Positions 33,954 to 42,549 of a stretch of DNA of 64,000 nt are shown here, piece after piece. The stretch is from Streptomyces exfoliatus (GTDB lineage Bacteria > Actinomycetota > Actinomycetes > Streptomycetales > Streptomycetaceae), in NCBI RefSeq assembly GCF_000725545.1, contig NZ_JNZP01000008.1, positions 175,090 to 239,089 of the forward strand, written 5' to 3'. Below the pieces are notes generated by a model. It did no database searches and had not been told where the DNA came from. It saw nothing but the letters and a program-made list of their open reading frames with translations. How positions within the stretch are numbered: the stretch's first letter is position 1; every line of letters starts with the position of its first letter. Made by a program: the position numbers and the translations under genes.

Positions 33954-34871
33954 TCAGCTCCCCTCCTCCCCGGCGGCCAGGGACGCCGCCAGAGCCGCGA
34001 TCGTGGCGGGGCCCACCCGGCAGCAGCCACCGACGATCCGGGCACCGGCCGCGGCCCATTCGACGGCGCGGGCGGGGTCGAAAGCCGTCTCGCCGCGCCA
34101 GCCCCGCCCACGGGCGTCCCACAGTTCACCGCTGTTGGGATAGACGACAGCCGGCTTGCCGGTCGCCACCGCCGCGCGTTCCACTGCGGCCCCCGCCCCG
34201 GCCGGGTCGCAGCAGTTGACCCCCACGGCGACGACCTGGTCGTTCCCGGCGGCGACCGCGAAAGCCTCCGCCAGGTCCTGCCCCGCCCGGGTCAGGCCGC
34301 CCTCGACCGTGTACGACAGCCACACGGGCACCCCGCACCCCTCGGCCGCCCGCATCAACGCCTCCGCCTCCACCACGTCCGGAACCGTCTCCAGGGCGAG
34401 CACGTCCGGCTCCGCCGCCACGAGCGCCTCGATCCGGGGCCGGTGGAACGCCTCAAGCTCCCGTACGGAAAGCCCGTACCGTCCCCGGTACTCGCTCCCG
34501 TCCGCGAGCATCGCGCCGTACGGCCCCACGGACGCGGCGACCCAGATCTCCTCCCTGACGCGCCCCGCAGCCGTCCGGGCCAACTCCACGCTCCTCGCGA
34601 GCAGCCCGGCCGCCTCCGCGCGGCCGGCGCCCCGCCGGGCGAAGCCCTCGAAGGTGGCCTGGTAGCTGGAGGTGATCAACACCCGGGCACCGGCCCGTAC
34701 GTACGCCGCGTGCGCCGCCTCGATCTGCGCGGGCCCGTCGGCGAGGAGCCGCGCGGACCAGAGCGCGTCCGTGAGGTCGCATCCCTGCGCCTCCAGCTGG
34801 TTGGACAGCCCGCCGTCGAGGACGAGCACCCCCGCCCCGAGGGCTTCGGCGAACGTGCGGACCGGCTTCAT
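33954..34871 (-). CDS. mmuM: Homocysteine S-methyltransferase
   Basis: A 305-residue zinc-dependent methyltransferase. Zinc ligands are visible as GVNCCDP and the C-terminal GGCCR; the family start VLVLDGGLSNQLEAQG and the ALETVPDVVEAEAL segment are present. It methylates homocysteine from S-methylmethionine or S-adenosylmethionine to give methionine. The ATG at 34871 gives the standard length. It sits 13 bp after the LLM oxidoreductase gene on the same strand and may be cotranscribed. Confidence 0.92.
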   Translation of the reverse strand: MKPVRTFAEALGAGVLVLDGGLSNQLEAQGCDLTDALWSARLLADGPAQIEAAHAAYVRAGARVLITSSYQATFEGFARRGAGRAEAAGLLARSVELARTAAGRVREEIWVAASVGPYGAMLADGSEYRGRYGLSVRELEAFHRPRIEALVAAEPDVLALETVPDVVEAEALMRAAEGCGVPVWLSYTVEGGLTRAGQDLAEAFAVAAGNDQVVAVGVNCCDPAGAGAAVERAAVATGKPAVVYPNSGELWDARGRGWRGETAFDPARAVEWAAAGARIVGGCCRVGPATIAALAASLAAGEEGS

Positions 34872-34884
34872 CGGAGCGCTCCCC

Positions 34885-35808
34885 TCATCCCAGCTGCGAC
34901 TGGACCTGTGCGGAGATCAGCTCCAGGTGGTCCAGGTCGTCCAGGTCCAGGACCTGGAGGTAGACCCGGGAGGAACCGACGGCCGCGTACCTCCCGAGCT
35001 TCTCGACGACCTCGGCGGGCGAGCCCGCGAGACCGTTCGCCTTCAGTTCGTCCACGTCGCGCCCGATGGCGGCGGCCCGGCGGGCCACCTCTGCGTCGTC
35101 CTTGCCGACGCAGACGACCAGCGCGTTGGAGTACACGAGGTCGCCGGGCGCCCGCCCCGCCGCCTCGGCCGCGGCCCGGACCCGGCCGAACTGCCGCTCG
35201 CTCTCCTCCAGAGAGCCGAAGGGAAGGTTGAACTCGTCCGCGTACCGCGCGGCCAGACGCGGCGTACGGCTCGCGCCGTGCCCGCCGATCAGCACCGGCA
35301 CCCTCTCCTGGGCGGGCTTGGGCAGCGCGGGAGAGTCGGTGAGCTGGTAGAACTCCCCGTCGTAGCTGAAGGTCTTGCCGACCTCGGTCTCCCACAGACC
35401 GGTGACGATCGCCAGCTGCTCCTCGAGGCGGCCGAACTTCTCCTTGGGGAACGGAATGCCGTAGGCCTTGTGCTCCTCCTCGAACCACCCCGCCCCGAGC
35501 CCCAGCTCGACGCGCCCGCCGGACATGCGGTCGACCTGGGCGACCTGGATGGCGAGGACGCCGGGAAGCCGGAAGGTACCGGCCGTCATCAGCGTGCCGA
35601 GGCGGATCCGCTTGGTCTCCCGGGCGAGCCCGGCCAAGGTGATCCAGGCGTCCGTCGGTCCGGGCAGCCCGTCGGCCGAGCCCATGCTGAGGTAGTGGTC
35701 GGAGCGGAAGAAGGCGTCGAATCCGAGGTCCTCCGTGGCGCGTGCCACCGTGAGGAGGGTGTCGTAGTCCGCCCCCTGCTGGGGTTCGGTGAAGATGCGA
35801 AGATCCAT
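34885..35808 (-). CDS. LLM-class F420-dependent oxidoreductase
   Basis: A 307-residue luciferase-like barrel (MDLRIFTEPQQGADYDTLL; FFRSDHYLSMG; VELGLGAGWFEEEH; RVPVLIGGHGASRTPRLAAR) of the F420-using subgroup common in actinobacteria. The substrate is unknown. The ATG at 35808 gives the usual family N-terminus; GGAGG ends just one base before it, unusually close, and an in-frame GTG at 35823 is an alternative. A divergent small gene starts at 36086; the gap contains no other gene that I can support. Confidence 0.88.
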   Translation of the reverse strand: MDLRIFTEPQQGADYDTLLTVARATEDLGFDAFFRSDHYLSMGSADGLPGPTDAWITLAGLARETKRIRLGTLMTAGTFRLPGVLAIQVAQVDRMSGGRVELGLGAGWFEEEHKAYGIPFPKEKFGRLEEQLAIVTGLWETEVGKTFSYDGEFYQLTDSPALPKPAQERVPVLIGGHGASRTPRLAARYADEFNLPFGSLEESERQFGRVRAAAEAAGRAPGDLVYSNALVVCVGKDDAEVARRAAAIGRDVDELKANGLAGSPAEVVEKLGRYAAVGSSRVYLQVLDLDDLDHLELISAQVQSQLG

Positions 35809-36085
35809 GCCTCCATCCTGCACCGTCGGGTGCGTGTCAACCTCTCCGTCAAGCTCTCCGCTGCTCCGTCAACGTCCCCGTCACCTCCTTGATCGCCGCG
35901 GCTCGGTCGGGTGAATATCCGGCCCCCTGGCGGGCCGCGTCCACCCCGGCCAGTGACCGGGGCCCGGCACCCGTCGTTGGCTCGGGCGGAGCCGGACCGC
36001 CCGGCCCGCGCGCCGGCGGCCGCTGCCGGTGCGTCTCTCTCGTGGCCCCGTCCTCGATGGCGGGGTCCGGGCCCAGGAGGCCGCC

Positions 36086-36301
36086 ATGTCCCAGGAAGCC
36101 GCGCCGGAGCGGGCCGTGCCCGAGCAGCCGGTGCCGCAGTCCGTGCCCGAGCAGAAGGGCGCCGGTGCCCCCAAGGGCCTGCTCCAGCAGATGGAGGAGC
36201 TGATGGCGGCGCTCTCCGCCGACCTCTCCCAACTGGACGCCGACCTCCAGTCCACGACCGACCGCGACGAGCCGGCCCAGCAGCGACCCGAGCAGCACTA
36301 G
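36086..36301 (+). CDS. Small acidic protein, unknown function
   Basis: A 71-residue frame opened by ATG 36086 with AGGAGG 6 bases upstream. Content is a Pro/Glu/Gln-rich N-terminus, one amphipathic helix (GLLQQMEELMAALSADLSQL) and an acidic tail. Coding is supported by the excellent ribosome-binding site and by the helical periodicity. I do not recognise the family. The start falls well away from neighbours, between the divergent LLM gene and a convergent DUF6099-like gene. Confidence 0.6.
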   Translation: MSQEAAPERAVPEQPVPQSVPEQKGAGAPKGLLQQMEELMAALSADLSQLDADLQSTTDRDEPAQQRPEQH

Positions 36302-36474
36302 CCGGACGAGCGACGCCAGTCGGGCCAGGGCGAGCCGGACGGCAGACGCGGGCGCGATCAGCGCAAGCCGGGTCTGCGCGAGGGGGGCCTGCGCGAGCGG
36401 GGTCGCCACCGGTCGGGTCGGCCCGCACCTGACCGCCATGAGCGGGACCGGCACCGGCCCACGCCGTGCGCCGC

Positions 36475-36960
36475 TCACCACCGGCCCCGCCCCGGGCCCG
36501 CGCGCCCCCGGGCGGGGTCGGGCGGGCGGGCCCGCTCCCCGTCGCGGACGGCCAGGCGCCGCAGCATCCCGCGCACCCGGTCGCTCGACTCGTCGGCGGC
36601 GTCGATGGCCTCGATGCACTGCCAGTAGAGCCCCTCCTCATCGGTGGCGACGGCCACTCCGACCAGCGCGATCCCCACTTCCCCGAGCAGCTCACCCAAC
36701 GCGGTCAACGACCCCTGCGGGTCGGCCACTTCGGAGAGCTGGGCCGCACGCGGCCCGTCCGAACCCCACGCCTGGTACTCCCCGATCTCACTCAGACCGC
36801 GCGCCTCGCCGCGCAGCTCCTGCGGTCCGCAGAGCGCGAGATGATTCCCTATCGCCTGGGCGAGGGCCTGCGCCTGCCAGGCCTCCGCCACGATGCCCTG
36901 TGCCGTCCCGCTCTCCGCCAGCGCGTGCCGGCCAAGCGCGATGAGCCGCTCCGCTTCCAT
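36475..36960 (-). CDS. Conserved Streptomyces protein (DUF6099-like)
   Basis: A 161-residue mainly helical protein (EAWQAQALAQAIGNHLALCG; GEARGLSEIGEYQAW) ending in an Arg/Pro/Gly-rich tail. I recall similar proteins annotated as DUF6099 family in Streptomyces; no function is known. ATG 36960 is preferred over the TTG one codon upstream. An inverted repeat CTCACTC/GAGTGAG (36996-37018) lies over its probable promoter. Confidence 0.65.
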   Translation of the reverse strand: MEAERLIALGRHALAESGTAQGIVAEAWQAQALAQAIGNHLALCGPQELRGEARGLSEIGEYQAWGSDGPRAAQLSEVADPQGSLTALGELLGEVGIALVGVAVATDEEGLYWQCIEAIDAADESSDRVRGMLRRLAVRDGERARPPDPARGRAGPGRGRW

Positions 36961-37113
36961 CAACGCCGCCCCCGTTCGTACGACTTATCTGCCCACTCAC
37001 TCCATTACCCAGAGTGAGGCCGCCTGAGCCCCAACACCAGGGGAATTCGGAAATCTGTGGACAGGGGGCACGACGGGGAAAAGTCGATCACTCCGAAGAG
37101 TGACGATCTACGG

Positions 37114-37518
37114 TCACGCCTCTCCCTCACCCTCCCTCTCGGCCTCTCCCTTGCCCTCCTCCCCCGCCTCACCGCCCCGCTTCCGCACCGGAAATCTGAC
37201 CTCGTTGCGGTCGATCTTCGCCGCGAGGGCGGCCAGCGGATCGATCCCGAGCACCGTGCAGAACTGGAGGAGATAGGCGAGGACGTCCGCCACCTCGTCG
37301 GCGACCCGGTGCGCCGAACCGGAGTCGTCCATCACCCGCTCCGCCTGCTCGGGCGTCAACCACTGGAAGATCTCCAGGAGTTCGGACGCCTCCACGCTGA
37401 GCGCCGCGGCCAGGTTCTTGGGCGTGTGGTAGGGCTGCCAGTCGCGGGCCGCCGCGAACTCGGCCAGTCTCCGCTGAAGTCCCGCTACGTCGTTGCCCGT
37501 CACGTCATTGTCCGTCAC
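37114..37518 (-). CDS. MazG-like nucleotide pyrophosphohydrolase
   Basis: A 134-residue all-alpha NTP-PPase of the MazG/dCTPase type. Metal-binding acid motifs are SVEASELLEIFQW (ExxE) and ADEVADVLAYLLQF (ExxD). It hydrolyses non-canonical or excess NTPs to NMP and PPi. It starts at GTG 37518, overlapping the stop of the upstream ATPase gene (GTGA), so the two are translationally coupled. A small TCACTC/GAGTGA hairpin lies just past its stop (37088-37103). Confidence 0.88.
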   Translation of the reverse strand: MTDNDVTGNDVAGLQRRLAEFAAARDWQPYHTPKNLAAALSVEASELLEIFQWLTPEQAERVMDDSGSAHRVADEVADVLAYLLQFCTVLGIDPLAALAAKIDRNEVRFPVRKRGGEAGEEGKGEAEREGEGEA

Positions 37519-38924
37519 GCCCCCAGGTCTACCACCGTCACCCCGGGCGTCCCGCGCGCCTCCTCCGCCGCCCGGTCCCCGACCGTCCCGGCGATCCGGA
37601 TGTGTCCGTCGGCGGCGATGCCCGTGGCCAGCCGCAGGAGTTCGGTCACCTGACGCCCGTCGAGTCCCCGGTCGAGGCCGTCGGCGAGCAGCGTCAGGGA
37701 CTGCATGGCGTCGGGCACCTCGGCGATCCGGTCCATCGCGAGCACGCCGGGCCCCGTGAGCAGGGTGAGCGCGAGGGCGAGATAGCGCAGTTCGCCGTCG
37801 CCGAGGCGGCCGAGCGGGGTCGCGGGCCGACCGCCCCGTTCGAGGACCGCCCGGACGGTGCCCTCCGGGAGTTCCTGCACCGCGAGTCCGGTGACGGGTC
37901 CCGCGCAGCCGGCTCCGGCCAGGATCGCGAGGCGCTGGTGCCGGCGGGGGCAGTCGGTGTGGGTGCGGTGCAGGACCTCGGCGAGGTTGCCGCAGCCGCG
38001 TCGCAGCCGCCCCTCGCCCGGGGGCACGGGAGCCCGCATCCGCTCGGGACGGGGGTCGCAGGCGAAGGCGGACCGCAGTCCGATGACCACCTGCTCGGCG
38101 GCGGCCAGGACCTCCAACTGCCCCGGGGTCTTCCCCGCGACCCGCAGCGGCAGCAGAGCCGTACCCAGGAGGTCGTCGGGGAACGGCGCCCGCGTGACGG
38201 GCGTCGTGCCTGCGGTGTGCCACTCGGCCTGGACGGTGCTGCGGCCCGGGTCGCGCAGTGCGGTGGCGAGCAGGGTGCGGCCACGGCCGGTCAGCCGCTC
38301 GCCGACGATACGGAGGCGGGGCTCGGCCTGCACCGCGAGGTCCAGGTGGACCGGACCCTCCGGTCCGTCGACCGTGCATCCGATGCGGAAGCCGCGCCTG
38401 CCCTGGGCGTCGGGCCTGGCCCGCTCGGGGACGCAGTCGGCCGCGTCGGGGAACACCTCACCGAGCGGATCGCCCGCGCCGAGGCGGGCCAGCGCCTCGT
38501 ACGCCCGCAGGGTGGTGGACTTGCCGCTGCCGCTGGGCCCGGCGAAGAGGGTGACAGGACCCAGCGCGTGCACGGCGGCGCGGTGTCCGGCGAACGCGGA
38601 CAGCCGCAGCTCGGTGACGGCGGGCCGTGCGCGCGGCCGGCCGCCCTCTCCGCCGACCGCGCCTCCCGCCCCGCTCTCGACGCCGCGTCCGGCCTCGCCC
38701 TCGGAGCCGCGTCCGGCTCCCCGCCGGGGCCGGCACTCCGCCGGGGCCGGCCCCCGCGCCTCGGGGACGGAGGCGCGGAGGGAGGCGGAGCCGCGAGGGG
38801 AGGTGCCGTGGGAAGGAGAGCCGACGGAGGGAGCGCCCGGGGAAGGCGCGACGGGGAAGGGCGTGACGGGGGAAGGGGCGACGGTGGAGGAGTCGTCGAG
38901 CGTGAAGCCGCCGGTGAGGTCCAT
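37515..38924 (-). CDS. SMC/RecF-like AAA ATPase
   Basis: A 469-residue protein. The first ~100 residues are Pro/Ser/Gly/Arg-rich and poorly structured. Then come Walker A in LFAGPSGSGKSTTLRAYEAL, a signature-like LGRLGDGELRYLALALTLL and a Walker-B-like PGVLAMDRIAEVPDAMQSL. The layout is that of ABC-type AAA ATPases (RecF/OLD-like) lacking a long coiled coil. Coupled translation with the MazG-like hydrolase suggests a joint role in nucleotide or stress metabolism, but the function is unknown. The start at ATG 38924 is the first in the frame; the true start could lie further in. Confidence 0.75.
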   Translation of the reverse strand: MDLTGGFTLDDSSTVAPSPVTPFPVAPSPGAPSVGSPSHGTSPRGSASLRASVPEARGPAPAECRPRRGAGRGSEGEAGRGVESGAGGAVGGEGGRPRARPAVTELRLSAFAGHRAAVHALGPVTLFAGPSGSGKSTTLRAYEALARLGAGDPLGEVFPDAADCVPERARPDAQGRRGFRIGCTVDGPEGPVHLDLAVQAEPRLRIVGERLTGRGRTLLATALRDPGRSTVQAEWHTAGTTPVTRAPFPDDLLGTALLPLRVAGKTPGQLEVLAAAEQVVIGLRSAFACDPRPERMRAPVPPGEGRLRRGCGNLAEVLHRTHTDCPRRHQRLAILAGAGCAGPVTGLAVQELPEGTVRAVLERGGRPATPLGRLGDGELRYLALALTLLTGPGVLAMDRIAEVPDAMQSLTLLADGLDRGLDGRQVTELLRLATGIAADGHIRIAGTVGDRAAEEARGTPGVTVVDLGA

Positions 38925-38979
38925 GCCCGGACCGTACGCAGTCCATTCCCTGACGAACCGTTACGTCGAGATGACCTTC

Positions 38980-39411
38980 CTACGATCGGGGGACGCCGGC
39001 GCTCCTGCCCCGGACGGCTTCCTCCTCGTCCTCGCCCTCCGCGCCCTCGACCTCCGTGCCGGCCGGGGCGAGAAGAAAAACGTTCCGGTCGACGCGGTGC
39101 ATCACGCTGCCGAGACCGAAGACGACACCGCTGCTGAAGTCGAGGATGCGCTTGGCGACCTCGGTGTCGGCGCTCGTCAGGTCGAGGAGCACCGGGATCT
39201 GGGCGATGAGGTACTCGGCGACCTCACGGGCGTCGGCGAACACCTGCACGCGGAGCACGACCATACGGCGCTGCTCGGCGGACTCGTACTGCTCGGGAAT
39301 GCTGCGGTGGTCGACCCTGGACGGCCATTCGTCACGGCCGCGCAGGGGCACGACCTGGGCAAGGCCTTCCCACTGCTCGTCGGTGACGTCGTACCTCTCG
39401 TACCTACTCAT
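38980..39411 (-). CDS. SepF-family cell-division protein paralogue
   Basis: A 143-residue protein with the SepF core beta-alpha-beta domain (RRMVVLRVQVFADAREVAEY; PVLLDLTSADTEVAKRILDF; SGVVFGLGSVMHRVDRNVFL). SepF anchors and bundles FtsZ at the membrane. The N-terminus lacks an obvious amphipathic membrane-targeting helix, and no ftsZ is nearby, so this is one of the extra SepF-like proteins known from Streptomyces rather than the main one. GGAGG lies ~8 bases before ATG 39411. The acidic C-terminal tail (EGEDEEEA) is unusual. Confidence 0.85.
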   Translation of the reverse strand: MSRYERYDVTDEQWEGLAQVVPLRGRDEWPSRVDHRSIPEQYESAEQRRMVVLRVQVFADAREVAEYLIAQIPVLLDLTSADTEVAKRILDFSSGVVFGLGSVMHRVDRNVFLLAPAGTEVEGAEGEDEEEAVRGRSAGVPRS

Positions 39412-39479
39412 GGCCCCATCCTCCCGCTCCTCACCCGTTCGGCCCAACAACGACACGAGGTGATGCCCGGATGGCGCAG

Positions 39480-39623
39480 CTATGCGCTCTTGTCCGCCCC
39501 GGCGAGGCTCTTGTCCGCCTCGACGTCGGCGCGACGGAGACCGGCGGGGGCGCGCAGGAATCCGAGCCGGAGGCCGGGGGCCATCACCTTGGAGAAGGAG
39601 CCGAGCAGCACGCGGCGGGGTCC
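39480..39623 (-). pseudogene. Remnant of a MocR/AAT-I-type aminotransferase
   Basis: A 47-codon fragment ending in TAG reads RRVLLGSFSKVMAPGLRLGF followed by LRAPAGLRR. This is the PLP-lysine region of class I aminotransferases, including MocR regulators. Nothing before it in frame belongs to such a protein; the GntR gene lies directly upstream on the same strand. It is a deletion stub, possibly of a neighbour of that regulator. Confidence 0.6.
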
Positions 39624-39632
39624 GGTCGCTCG

Positions 39633-40373
39633 CTATCGGCCCGTCGCACGGTCGGCGGTCGACTCGTCGCGGGCGTCGGTCGACTCGTCGCGGGCGTCGG
39701 TCGACTCGTCGCGGGCGTCGGCCCACAGGGACCGTACGTGGCCGAGGTGGCGGCGCATGCAGGCCTCGGCCCCGGGTGCGTCGCCGGCGATCATCAGGTC
39801 GAGGAGTTCGAGGTGTTCCTCCGCGGAGGAGACGAGCTTGCCCGCCTCGTCCAGGCCGGTCAGACCGTAGAGGCGGGAGCGCTTGCGCAGCTCCCCCACC
39901 GTCTCCACCAGGCGGTCGTTGCCGGCGAGGGCCAACAGCGCGAGATGGAAGCGGCGGTCCGCCTCCAGATAGCCGATGAGGTCGTGTTCCCTGGCGCGGG
40001 CCACGATCTCCCCGGCGATCGGGCGCAGCGCCTCCAGCCGCTCCCGGTGGGCCGTCCTCGTGACGCGTCCGACGGTGGGCACCTCGATGAGGGTGCGCAG
40101 CTCGGTGAACTGGTCGAGGTCCCGTTCGCTGACCTCGGTGATACGGAAGCCCTTGTTGCGGACGGGTTCGACCAGGCCCTCGCGCGCCAGGTCGAGCATG
40201 GCCTCGCGGACGGGGGTGGCGGAGACGCCGAGGTCGTCGGCGAGTCCGGGGGCCGAGTAGACCTGGCCCGGCCGGAGTTCGCCGGCGATGAGCGCGGCGC
40301 GGAGCGCGTGCCCGACCTGGTCGCGGAGGCGTTCCTGCGCCCTGACGAGGCCGTACTGCTTCAGGTCACCCAT
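39633..40373 (-). CDS. GntR-family (FadR-type) transcriptional regulator
   Basis: A 246-residue repressor with the N-terminal winged helix (SAPGLADDLGVSATPVREAM; GLVEPVRNKGFRITEV) and a helical FCD ligand domain (ADRRFHLALLALAGNDRLVE; EHLELLDLMIAGDAPGAEA). FCD regulators respond to small organic acids; the ligand is unknown. The C-terminus carries three identical RDESTDA repeats encoded by a 21-bp tandem repeat. ATG 40373 is the family start. A GntR-like half-palindrome ATTGTACGAT lies ~30 bp upstream, suggesting autoregulation. Confidence 0.88.
   Translation of the reverse strand: MGDLKQYGLVRAQERLRDQVGHALRAALIAGELRPGQVYSAPGLADDLGVSATPVREAMLDLAREGLVEPVRNKGFRITEVSERDLDQFTELRTLIEVPTVGRVTRTAHRERLEALRPIAGEIVARAREHDLIGYLEADRRFHLALLALAGNDRLVETVGELRKRSRLYGLTGLDEAGKLVSSAEEHLELLDLMIAGDAPGAEACMRRHLGHVRSLWADARDESTDARDESTDARDESTADRATGR
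39657..39719. repeat. Three exact 21-bp tandem repeats in the GntR gene
   Basis: Three identical in-frame copies of a 21-bp unit (GGTCGACTCGTCGCGGGCGT plus C) encode the C-terminal RDESTDA repeats of the GntR regulator. Their identity suggests recent duplication. Confidence 0.9.
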
Positions 40374-40403
40374 CGTGCGCCCTCCGGGATGTCACGGAGG
40401 GGC

Positions 40404-40413
40404 ATCGTACAAT
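40404..40413. promoter_or_regulatory. Candidate GntR operator / -10 region
   Basis: ATCGTACAAT (ATTGTACGAT on the gene strand) matches the GntR operator pattern yGT-N-AC-r and is AT-rich for this DNA. It sits 31 bp upstream of the GntR start, where a -10 element is expected, so it is suitable for autoregulation. Confidence 0.35.
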
Positions 40414-40924
40414 GTCACGTTTCCCCTTCTGCCGTGCGGGAGTTGGCGCCCTCGCGCGCAGCGCGCGGGTGGGGCGCCACCGGGGCGGCCGACGAGGTCC
40501 ATGGAGGGCCTGATCGCCTGGATGAACTCGACTTCAGATGCCCAACGGAGCAGTGCGTGAAGGGACTTGCAGAGCGGTAGGGCGTGAGCTTCTTGACGGC
40601 GACGATGCTGCCGTCGGCGTGCAGGGCCTCGGCGCTGCCGTGGGCGGAGACGCCGGGCATGACCCGCGACCATGATCCCGTGCCAGGGGTGGGCGCGATG
40701 CGCGGGGGCTTGCTCGTGGGCCATGAAGGACGCTCCCCTGTGCGGCGTGTGACAGTTCAGTGGCGCCACGGGGAGCCGCGAGGGCACCGATCCCGACGTC
40801 GAGTCGCCGGACGCGCACGTTACGTTGGGCGCATGACGGAAGTGACCCGCAGCAGGATCGGGCGCGGGGCGCGCCGGCCTCACGAACCGCACGGGCGGCG
40901 CGGCGCTGTGGCGGCGCGGTCATC
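40414..40924. other. 511-bp stretch without a convincing gene
   Basis: I find no intact gene here. A minus-strand frame opens at ATG 40722 (MAHEQAPAHRAHPWHGI, its HPWHGI recalling the start of some family I inorganic pyrophosphatases) but soon loses protein-like character. Another minus frame contains SAHGSAEALHADGSIVAVKK. These may be shifted pieces of one decayed gene. The last ~110 bp precede the phosphopantetheinyl transferase and probably hold its promoter. Confidence 0.4.
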
Positions 40925-41611
40925 GTGATCGAGGACCTGATACCCGCGCCCGCGAGCGCCGCCCACACCTTCCTCGACTCCGAGTCGGCCGTCCGGGCCC
41001 TGTTCCCGGAAGAGGCAGCCGTCGTCGCGCGCGCCGTACCGAAACGGCGGCAGGAGTACGCGGACGTCCGTATGTGCGCCCGGCGGGCGATGAACGCGCT
41101 GGGCGTGCCCGCGGTGGCGCTCGTACCGGGGCGACGGGGCGCCCCGCGGTGGCCGGCGGGTCTCGTGGGGAGCATGACCCACTGCGCCGGGTACCGCGCG
41201 GCCGTCGTCGGACACGTCCGCGACTACCGCGGCCTCGGCATCGACGCGGAACCGAACGAACCCCTGGGCGAAGGACTGCTGGAGTACGTCTCCCTGTCGC
41301 AGGAGCGCGTCAGGATCCGCGCACTGACCGCGTCCGCACCGGAGGTCCACTGGGACCGCCTGCTGTTCAGCGCCAAGGAGTCGGTGTTCAAGGTCTGGTA
41401 CCCGCTGACGGAGCGCGAACTCGACTTCGAGGAGGCGGACATCCGGATCGACCCGGACGCGGGAACGTTCACCGCGCACGTCGCCGTTCCTGCCGAAGGC
41501 CCGGACGGCGAGCACCTGAAGGTGATCGAAGGCCGCTGGCTCTGCCGCGATGGGCTCGTCGTGACGGCCGTCGCACTCCGGCGTACGAACGCCGGTGACG
41601 CACCCCGGTGA
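40925..41611 (+). CDS. EntD-like 4'-phosphopantetheinyl transferase
   Basis: A 228-residue PPTase. Signature motifs are VGSMTHCAGYRAAVVG, the metal-binding GIDAEPNEPL and FSAKESVFKVWYPLT; an ADVRMCARRAM segment precedes them. It transfers the phosphopantetheine arm of CoA to a conserved Ser on carrier proteins. It stands outside the biosynthetic cluster beginning at 44.7 kb, so it is likely a general secondary-metabolism PPTase, while a second one lies inside the cluster. The start GTG 40925 fits family N-termini (MIEDLIP); the ribosome-binding site is weak. Confidence 0.9.
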   Translation: MIEDLIPAPASAAHTFLDSESAVRALFPEEAAVVARAVPKRRQEYADVRMCARRAMNALGVPAVALVPGRRGAPRWPAGLVGSMTHCAGYRAAVVGHVRDYRGLGIDAEPNEPLGEGLLEYVSLSQERVRIRALTASAPEVHWDRLLFSAKESVFKVWYPLTERELDFEEADIRIDPDAGTFTAHVAVPAEGPDGEHLKVIEGRWLCRDGLVVTAVALRRTNAGDAPR

Positions 41612-41967
41612 CGCCGTCCGCTGCTGAGCGGCCGGCCGGTGCTCCGGGGGTGGTAGGTCCAGGGGCGAAGGCGCTCCACCGTGCGGTGCCATCGCCTCGG
41701 CCGGCTCGCGCTGTAGCCGGGTCTCGGCCCGCGGGCCGTCGAGGTGGGTGACGTGCTCGCGGGCGAGGGCCATGGTGTCCGCGACGGCACGTCGCGTATG
41801 CGGTCGGCGGCCGCGGCTACGTCCTGCCGCCGGCACTCGCTCCCCTCGGGTACGAACTCGGCCCCGTCCCCGCGGAACTGGCCCAGCACCACCTCGACCG
41901 TCTGGCCGCCCGGGAGCGCGCCTCCTCCTGAGTGACGGACGTACGCGCCCGCGTAGGGTGCGCAGGC
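41612..41967. other. Gene-poor stretch with a possible 3' gene remnant
   Basis: No complete gene is supported. On the plus strand 41805-41933 reads GRGYVLPPALAPLGYELGPV followed by PAELAQHHLDRLAARERASS and a stop. It looks like the coding tail of a lost gene without a start. The remaining sequence shows no motif that I can name. Confidence 0.35.
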
Positions 41968-42402
41968 ATGGGAGCAAGCAGATGGTCGTACTTCACACCG
42001 TTCCGTGAGAGCGAACAGCAGGCGCTGAACGCTCTGCGCGAGGCGGTCTTCGCCCAGGATGCCGAGTACTACCGGGAGGAAGGCGTCGAGACGTTGGCGG
42101 CCCTGACGGCGAGCGGTTGGCTGGCGGAGGAGCCGGCGCATTCGGTGCTGGACGTCGAGCGCGTGGTCCGCTGCGACGAGGGCCTGGAGGAGCCCGGCGA
42201 CGTGAGGGTGGTCGAAGCGGCGGAGGTCGTCGAACTGTTCGGGACGGCCCGACCCGTGCGGGAGGTCGTCGAGCAGGCCCTGAAGCGGTCCGGAGACGGC
42301 TGGTTCCCCCCGTCCGACCGCGGCTCCGGCTGCTGCACGGTCGTCCACAGCGCCGAGGGCCACCCGACGGAGCTGTGCTTCTGGGGCTTCACCGGCGACT
42401 GA
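41968..42402 (+). CDS. Conserved hypothetical protein
   Basis: A 144-residue soluble protein beginning MGASRWSYFTPFRESEQQAL and ending ELCFWGFTGD. It has a helix-rich N-terminal part and an acidic middle (DVRVVEAAEVVELFGTARPV). I do not recognise a functional family. ATG 41968 is preferred because the conserved-looking W-S-Y-F start follows; the frame is open 12 codons further up from 41932. No signal peptide or membrane segment is present. Confidence 0.65.
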   Translation: MGASRWSYFTPFRESEQQALNALREAVFAQDAEYYREEGVETLAALTASGWLAEEPAHSVLDVERVVRCDEGLEEPGDVRVVEAAEVVELFGTARPVREVVEQALKRSGDGWFPPSDRGSGCCTVVHSAEGHPTELCFWGFTGD

Positions 42403-42549
42403 TCCGGACCGCACTCGTGCCCGAAGTCGGCCGCGAGCGGGGCTGGTTCGGGCGACGTGCCGTCAGCCGTGCGTCATCCCGGTGAGCACCGGTGGCCGTT
42501 CCGCCCCCGTACGACGGAACGGCCACCGGCGGTTCGTCCGCCCGAGGTG

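Noticed and set aside
39412..39726. Upstream extension of the SepF-like frame.
   Set aside because: The extension runs through the aminotransferase stub and the 21-bp repeats of the GntR gene; GGAGG and ATG 39411 mark the real start.
40415..40722. A small minus-strand gene starting MAHEQAP.
   Set aside because: Only a short HPWHGI similarity; the rest is not protein-like and no single frame carries a coherent product.
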